From an uncultured Synergistia bacterium (lineage in GTDB: Bacteria > Eremiobacterota > SpSt-956 > JAKJGF01): DNA of 11,822 nucleotides. The stretch spans positions 1 through 11,822 of the forward strand of contig CALARM010000077.1 in NCBI GenBank assembly GCA_937888925.1, in the 5' to 3' direction. Numbering within the stretch: position 1 is the stretch's first letter; the number at the start of each line of letters is the position of its first letter. Of this stretch, positions 8,501-11,822 are shown piece by piece. A program made the position numbers and the translations under genes. The notes beneath the pieces were generated by a model. That model had not been told where the DNA came from. It did not search any database and saw only the letters and a list, made by a program, of their open reading frames with translations.

Positions 8501-10519
8501 AAGATGGCAGATTCCATAACAACATGGAGAATGGGCGTGTCCGCTTCTTCAATGAAAGGCGATACGGGAGGCACTGACTACCCGATAAAGGTATTTCAGG
8601 ATTTCTTTATTGATCTTGATCTTCCTCTTAACCTTACTTCAGGTGATGAAGTGTCCATTCCTGTTGCAGTATACAACTATCTGCCGGAAAAACAGGATAT
8701 AGAATTAATAGCAGTAAAGGATTACTGGTTCAACCTGTTGTGCGAGCCTGTCAAACGTTTATCCCTGGGTGCAAATGATGTAACTGTCGTATACTATCCT
8801 GTAAAGATACATGATACGGGAAAAAAGAAATTTACTGTTTATGCGAAAACAGGAAAAATGAAAGACGGTATAAGTAAATCCGTGACGATAATCCCGGACG
8901 GGAAAGAGATTCGCCTTGCAGAAAACGGCTGGCTCAGAGAACATGTTTCTGCCGGTCTGAATATACCGGAAAATGCCATAAACAAATCTTATGATATGTG
9001 GGTCAAGGTTTATCCCGGTATGTTCAGCCAGTTAGTGGAAGGACTTGACAGCATGCTTACAATGCCCTATGGCTGATTCGAGCAAACTACGTCGGTGACG
9101 TATCCAAATATTATGGTTTTAGATTATATGAAAACATCCGGACAGATTACACCTGATATTCAGATGAAGGCAGAATACTATATAAATCTGGGCTATCAGA
9201 GACTTATTACCTTTGAAGTTCCTTCGGGAGGATTTTCCCTTTACGGAGAAGCTCCTGGCTCTGTATGGCTTTCTGCTTACGGCCTTATGGAATTGTATGA
9301 TATGAACAGGGTATATCCGATTGATGAAAAGATTATTGACAGAACACGACAGTGGATTGTTTCTCAGCAATCTCCTGACGGTTCCTGGAAGGCAGATGCT
9401 TACAGTTCCTGGGAAACAGCAGGTAATACGAATTCCGATTTACGGGTAACGGCTTTTGTGGCATGGTCTCTTGCACAGAGCGGTTATGAAGGAGAACCGC
9501 TCAAAAAAGCAATTAATTATATAAAATCTTCTATGAATAAAGAACATGATTTTTATACTCTGTCTCTTGTGGCAAATCTCCTTTTATATACAGACCCGAA
9601 GGGACAGGAGACGAAAAATCTTCTTGAAACTCTTTATAAAGGAAGAACGGAACATAAAGACGGCCTTTCCTGGTCGACAGAGGGGAGAACCCTTACGGAA
9701 TCATATGGAATGACTGCCAGTATTGAAACAACATCCCTTGTGACACAGGCTTTTTTACGAGCAGGTTCCTACGGTGATGCAGTGGAGAAATCTCTGAAAT
9801 TCCTGGCTGTGTCCAAAGATACTTACGGCAGATGGTATTCCACGCAGGCTACGGTACTTGCTCTTAAAACCCTGGTTCTTTCAATGAATACGGATATGGG
9901 GAAAGACAGTAACGGAAAGATACATGTTCTTGTTGACGGGCAGGAAGCAGGTAATGTAGAAATTACTCCCGAACAGAGTGATGTCGTTAAACTTCTTGAT
10001 CTTAAAGGTTATGCAAGAGAAGGAACTTTTAAAGTAGAGCTTGTACCTGAAGGTGATGTAAGATGTATGTACCAGATTATTTATTCTTATTATGTACCAT
10101 GGTCTGCTTCTCAGATTTCTTCAGGGCAACAATCACCTGTAAATATTTCTATTAAATATGACAGGACTGAACTCAAACGTAATGATATATTACGGGAGAT
10201 GGTAACTGTTAATAACAGTTCGGCAAAACCGGGAGAAACAGTAATAATAGATCTCGGAGTGCCTCCCGGATTTGACGTAATGACTGAAGATTTTGAAACC
10301 CTGCTTAATCAGCAGAAAATAGAGAGATTTGACATGACAGGAAGACAGGTCATTGTATATCTGAAACGGCTTGAACCGGGGAAATCTTTCACTTTTTCTT
10401 ACGGCCTCAGGGCTAAATTCCCTGTAAAGATTACGACTCCTGTTTCAGAGGTTTATGAATATTACAATGCAAATACTAAAGGTTATTCAGTTCCCGGAAA
10501 GATTGAGGTGAAGTTATAA
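5513..10519 (+). CDS. alpha-2-macroglobulin-like protein, probable selenoprotein (Sec1188) with inserted six-helix membrane domain
   Basis: The annotation joins two open stretches in one frame, 5513-9073 and 9077-10519, across TGA 9074-9076, giving 1668 residues. Alpha-2-macroglobulins trap proteases: bait-region cleavage exposes an internal Cys-Gln thioester that binds the attacker. Order: N-terminal membrane anchor (11-33); MG domains (about 36-605), with TSDKPVYQPGQTIHVR (145-160) and KYVLPKF (237-243) as MG2/MG3 marks; six membrane helices (about 672-890); a Gly/Ser-rich linker (897-965); MG7 with YFPETMYFNPELITD (973-987) and SITTWRM (1001-1007); thioester site M-P-Y-G-U-F-E-Q (1184-1191); alpha-barrel thioester domain (to about 1460); CUB-like and receptor-binding-like domains ending near VYEYYNAN. 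Codons after the TGA remain well conserved in family character, so readthrough is likely. Alternative: a nonsense mutation or sequencing error of a Cys codon (TGC/TGT to TGA), or an intended 1187-residue short form. It likely acts on the outer face of the cytoplasmic membrane. Confidence 0.93.
9074..9076 (+). other. in-frame TGA at the thioester cysteine: probable selenocysteine codon
   Basis: The codons around it read atg-ccc-tat-ggc-TGA-ttc-gag-caa-act. Family members have P-Y/S-G-C-x-E-Q-T here, and Cys forms the thioester with Gln three residues on. The TGA replaces exactly this Cys. It is the only in-frame TGA in 1668 codons, and the frame continues 480 codons to a TAA. The neighbouring GT-C gene uses TGA as a true stop, so whole-genome reassignment is unlikely. 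Sec-for-Cys at a reactive thiol is the usual pattern in selenoproteins. Proof needs selA, selB, selC and selD in the genome. Confidence 0.85.
9086..9104 (+). promoter_or_regulatory. bacterial SECIS-like hairpin
   Basis: Positions 9088-9093 (tacgtc) pair perfectly with 9097-9102 (gacgta) around the loop ggt (9094-9096). The stem starts 11 nt and the loop 17 nt after the TGA, inside the coding sequence. Bacterial SECIS elements bound by SelB lie directly downstream of the UGA, with a short stem and a G in the first loop positions; this one fits the spacing and the loop. No bulged U like the one in E. coli fdhF is evident, but other phyla differ. The codons in the stem (acg, tcg, gtg, acg) are GC-ending ones, unusual for this AT-rich gene, which suggests selection on RNA structure. 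Confidence 0.75.
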
Positions 10520-11196
10520 TGAATATAAATTTTAGCAGAATTATACTGGCAGTTGCCTCTATATCTATTGTAATTGCTTTTATTGGGACAGTATTTACAA
10601 AAGAAGTATTTCCTCTCATGGGGGTAGATCTGATTATACTCTTTTTATCACCTGTGGGAATCCTTTCTATGATTTTTTATAATAATTATCGTAAAAAGAG
10701 GGATAGTAAGAGATTTCTTCCAGTAGATAACAGTGAAAATTTAAGAGCAGTAATAATCTATCTTGCAGGATTTTTTGTCATACTCTTTACACCCGTTATT
10801 GTTGTTCTGGTAATTGCTGTTATAGCAGAGGTCACCCGTCTTTTTCACTCGTCCAATGAAAAACTTATAGTTGGATTTCCTCTGACTGTTGGTATAATTA
10901 TTTCACTGGCTTATATTATAATGCTGGAAAATAGAAAAAAACTGGATGATATAAATGCCCTGGATACATTGAAAAATTCTTTTTCCTGTATACAGTTATT
11001 TTCTGCCGGCATTATAGTATTCATTGCCATAGTTCTCCATAACATTTTTACTGGCGGCACACCTGATGATTGTTTTAAACATTTAGAATATATTCTACTG
11101 CTTGGAATTACTGGTATTTTCTCCATGCCTTATATGATTTTTTTAAACGTTATTTCTCATATTTCCAGGCCGAAGGCAGATCCTTATAACGAGTAG
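10519..11196 (+). CDS. membrane protein homologous to the membrane domain of the preceding alpha-2-macroglobulin
   Basis: A 225-residue protein with about six hydrophobic helices (near 6-26, 34-54, 76-104, 116-135, 152-173, 189-213). Its ATG overlaps the TAA of the preceding gene (ttataatg), and gaggtg lies 8 nt upstream, so translation is coupled. Residues 41-215 align with residues 684-855 of the alpha-2-macroglobulin: LSPVGILSMIFYN against LSPLSILVLTFYN, then K-rich RF-x-x-V-x-N, YLAGFFVILFTP against YAGGFFLVFLTP, NE, AYIIM-like, LDTLKNSFSCIQLFSAG against LNTLRYSFYLIQLFVAG, and FTG against MTG. It has one extra N-terminal helix and lacks the last helix of that domain. Positively charged loops alternate as expected for a cytoplasmic face. 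I know no named family. It probably works with the large protein in the membrane, perhaps pairing with its homologous domain; that is inference. Confidence 0.88.
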   Translation: MNINFSRIILAVASISIVIAFIGTVFTKEVFPLMGVDLIILFLSPVGILSMIFYNNYRKKRDSKRFLPVDNSENLRAVIIYLAGFFVILFTPVIVVLVIAVIAEVTRLFHSSNEKLIVGFPLTVGIIISLAYIIMLENRKKLDDINALDTLKNSFSCIQLFSAGIIVFIAIVLHNIFTGGTPDDCFKHLEYILLLGITGIFSMPYMIFLNVISHISRPKADPYNE

Positions 11197-11253
11197 TGTA
11201 AATCGCGATACGTATTAAGGTTATGAGGGGAGAGGAAAAAACCAGTGTATTTA

Positions 11254-11282
11254 AAGTCCCTCTCCCACCGGGAGAGGGACTT
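11254..11282. repeat. REP-like palindrome, possible transcript end
   Basis: The sequence aagtccctctccc-acc-gggagagggactt is a perfect 13-bp inverted repeat with a 3-nt centre, followed by agggtgagggg. This resembles a class of dispersed extragenic palindromes found in many bacteria (cc-tctccc...gggagagg followed by gggtgaggg). It lies 57 bp after the stop of the 225-residue gene. It lacks a following T-run, so it is not a classical terminator, but such a hairpin could protect or end the operon transcript. Confidence 0.75.
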
Positions 11283-11331
11283 AGGGTGAGGGGTGTAAAG
11301 GCCTATAATGTTCAGTTCCGAACCTTTTATC

Positions 11332-11504
11332 AGCTTCTACCTGACAGGCTCTTACGAAGAAAAATAATTTGCCTTATTTAATTTGTTTTACAGACAATAA
11401 ATTAACCCTTATTTAATTTTTAATTCTATATAAAAGACTAATTTTTCTTCTCCAGAGCCTGCCAGGCAGAAGCTTTTTACAGATACCCTTTTACCCGTTA
11501 CGGT
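11332..11504 (-). repeat. 173-bp MITE-like repeat, copy 2 (inverted)
   Basis: This is the inverted partner of 3112-3284: 166 of 173 positions agree after reverse complementing, with no gaps. The 143-bp core is 11332-11474, with the same imperfect terminal inverted repeats (agcttctacctgacaggctc ... gagcctgccaggcagaagct). The outer 30 bp (11475-11504, ending gttacggt) lies away from the gene block, as it does in copy 1. The two copies thus form a mirror-image frame around the three plus-strand genes. Confidence 0.9.
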
Positions 11505-11526
11505 CGACTCACGATTTACGACTCAC
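11505..11526. repeat. short direct repeat cgactcac at the edge of copy 2
   Basis: The octamer cgactcac occurs at 11505-11512 and at 11519-11526, separated by gattta. The first copy directly abuts the 173-bp repeat and covers the stop codon of the minus-strand gene (11509-11511). It may be slippage or a trace of insertion. It does not flank the repeat, so it is not a target-site duplication. Confidence 0.4.
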
Positions 11527-11822
11527 TTTCTTATATTTCCAGTCAAGAATAATTTTTCTTAATAAAGCCGTTATAAAAAAGGCAAGTATGGCACTTTTTA
11601 TTATATCCTGATGGAGGCAGAACCATAAAGTTGAAAATAATATAATACCCAGTATAATACTTGCTGTGTTAATAGTTTTTAGAAAAACATTTCCGAAAAT
11701 AAGATAATCTTCCGGCCCTATGAGATGTTCTTCATCTTCATCTGTTTTCAGTGTCTGTTTTCTGTCAGGAAGCATATGGACTGTAAAGAAACTGAGTATA
11801 TATGACATAGAACCTATAAAAA
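11509..11822 (-). CDS. C-terminal part of an unidentified membrane protein, 5' end outside the window
   Basis: The frame is open from the window edge to TGA at 11511-11509, giving about 104 codons. An ATG exists at 11808-11806, but it has no ribosome binding site and the frame is open before it (reading F-I-G-S-M), so the true start probably lies beyond the window. Two or three hydrophobic segments are visible: SMSYILSFFTVHM at the upstream end, FLKTINTASIILGIILFSTL, and DIIKSAILAFFITALLRKII. Between the first two lies an acidic loop (TDEDEEHLIGPEDY). The tail is basic (WKYKKVSRKS). The stop falls only 5 bp from the 173-bp repeat, so the C-terminus may have been reshaped by its arrival. I do not recognise a family. 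Confidence 0.6.
   Translation of the reverse strand, partial: FIGSMSYILSFFTVHMLPDRKQTLKTDEDEEHLIGPEDYLIFGNVFLKTINTASIILGIILFSTLWFCLHQDIIKSAILAFFITALLRKIILDWKYKKVSRKS

Noticed and set aside
9074..9076. TGA as a Trp or Gly codon in a reassigned genetic code
   Set aside because: TGA ends the GT-C gene at 5433-5435 and the minus-strand gene at 11509-11511. Trp is encoded by TGG throughout, and no other in-frame TGA occurs in the long genes.
9095..10519. A separate 474-residue gene starting at GTG 9095
   Set aside because: It lies in the same frame as the upstream part, begins in the middle of the thioester domain with no ribosome binding site, and the six codons before it (F-E-Q-T-T-S) complete the thioester motif. 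It is the continuation of one gene across TGA.
10911..11126. Minus-strand frame inside the 225-residue gene
   Set aside because: It lies antisense to a gene with strong homology to the membrane domain and translational coupling. It is a chance frame.
11254..11282. Classical Rho-independent terminator after the 225-residue gene
   Set aside because: The stem is strong but no T-run follows on either strand. REP-like palindrome is the better call.

Overview
The window comes from an AT-rich bacterial chromosome whose visible genes mostly encode exported or membrane proteins. I cannot name the phylum. The extracytoplasmic alpha-2-macroglobulin, the secreted beta-propeller protein and the TPR protein would suit a large-genome, possibly envelope-complex, anaerobic-type lineage, but this is only inference. 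TGA is the terminator of two ordinary genes here (ending at 5435 and 11509), so the genetic code looks standard.

Layout. On the minus strand, positions 1-753 hold the N-terminal 251 residues of a TPR protein that runs into an acidic octapeptide repeat. Positions 890-2620 hold a secreted PQQ-like beta-propeller protein. A 733-bp AT-rich spacer (2621-3353) holds two inverted repeats, a possible promoter with a decayed gene start, and one copy of a 173-bp repeat. On the plus strand follow a GT-C-like polytopic membrane protein (3354-5435), a very large alpha-2-macroglobulin-like protein (5513-10519) and a 225-residue membrane protein (10519-11196) that overlaps it by one base. After these come a REP-like palindrome, a second copy of the 173-bp repeat in inverted orientation (11332-11504), and the 3' end of a minus-strand membrane-protein gene.

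Main discovery. The alpha-2-macroglobulin reading frame is interrupted by one in-frame TGA at 9074-9076. It falls exactly on the codon that should encode the thioester cysteine: the sequence reads M-P-Y-G-[TGA]-F-E-Q-T, against the family's P-Y-G-C-G/L/F-E-Q. The same frame stays open for another 480 codons and encodes the complete thioester, CUB and receptor-binding-like domains. A perfect 6-bp hairpin (tacgtc-ggt-gacgta) begins 11 nt after the TGA, with a loop that starts with G, as in bacterial SECIS elements. The best reading is a 1668-residue selenoprotein with selenocysteine at residue 1188, in which the internal thioester would become a selenoester to Gln1191.

The protein has a second oddity. 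A six-helix membrane domain of about 220 residues occupies the position where family members carry the bait region, between MG6 and MG7. The next gene encodes a free-standing homologue of the first five helices of that domain. The nearly identical inverted 173-bp repeats bracket exactly these three plus-strand genes, about 8 kb, so the block may have moved or may invert as a unit.
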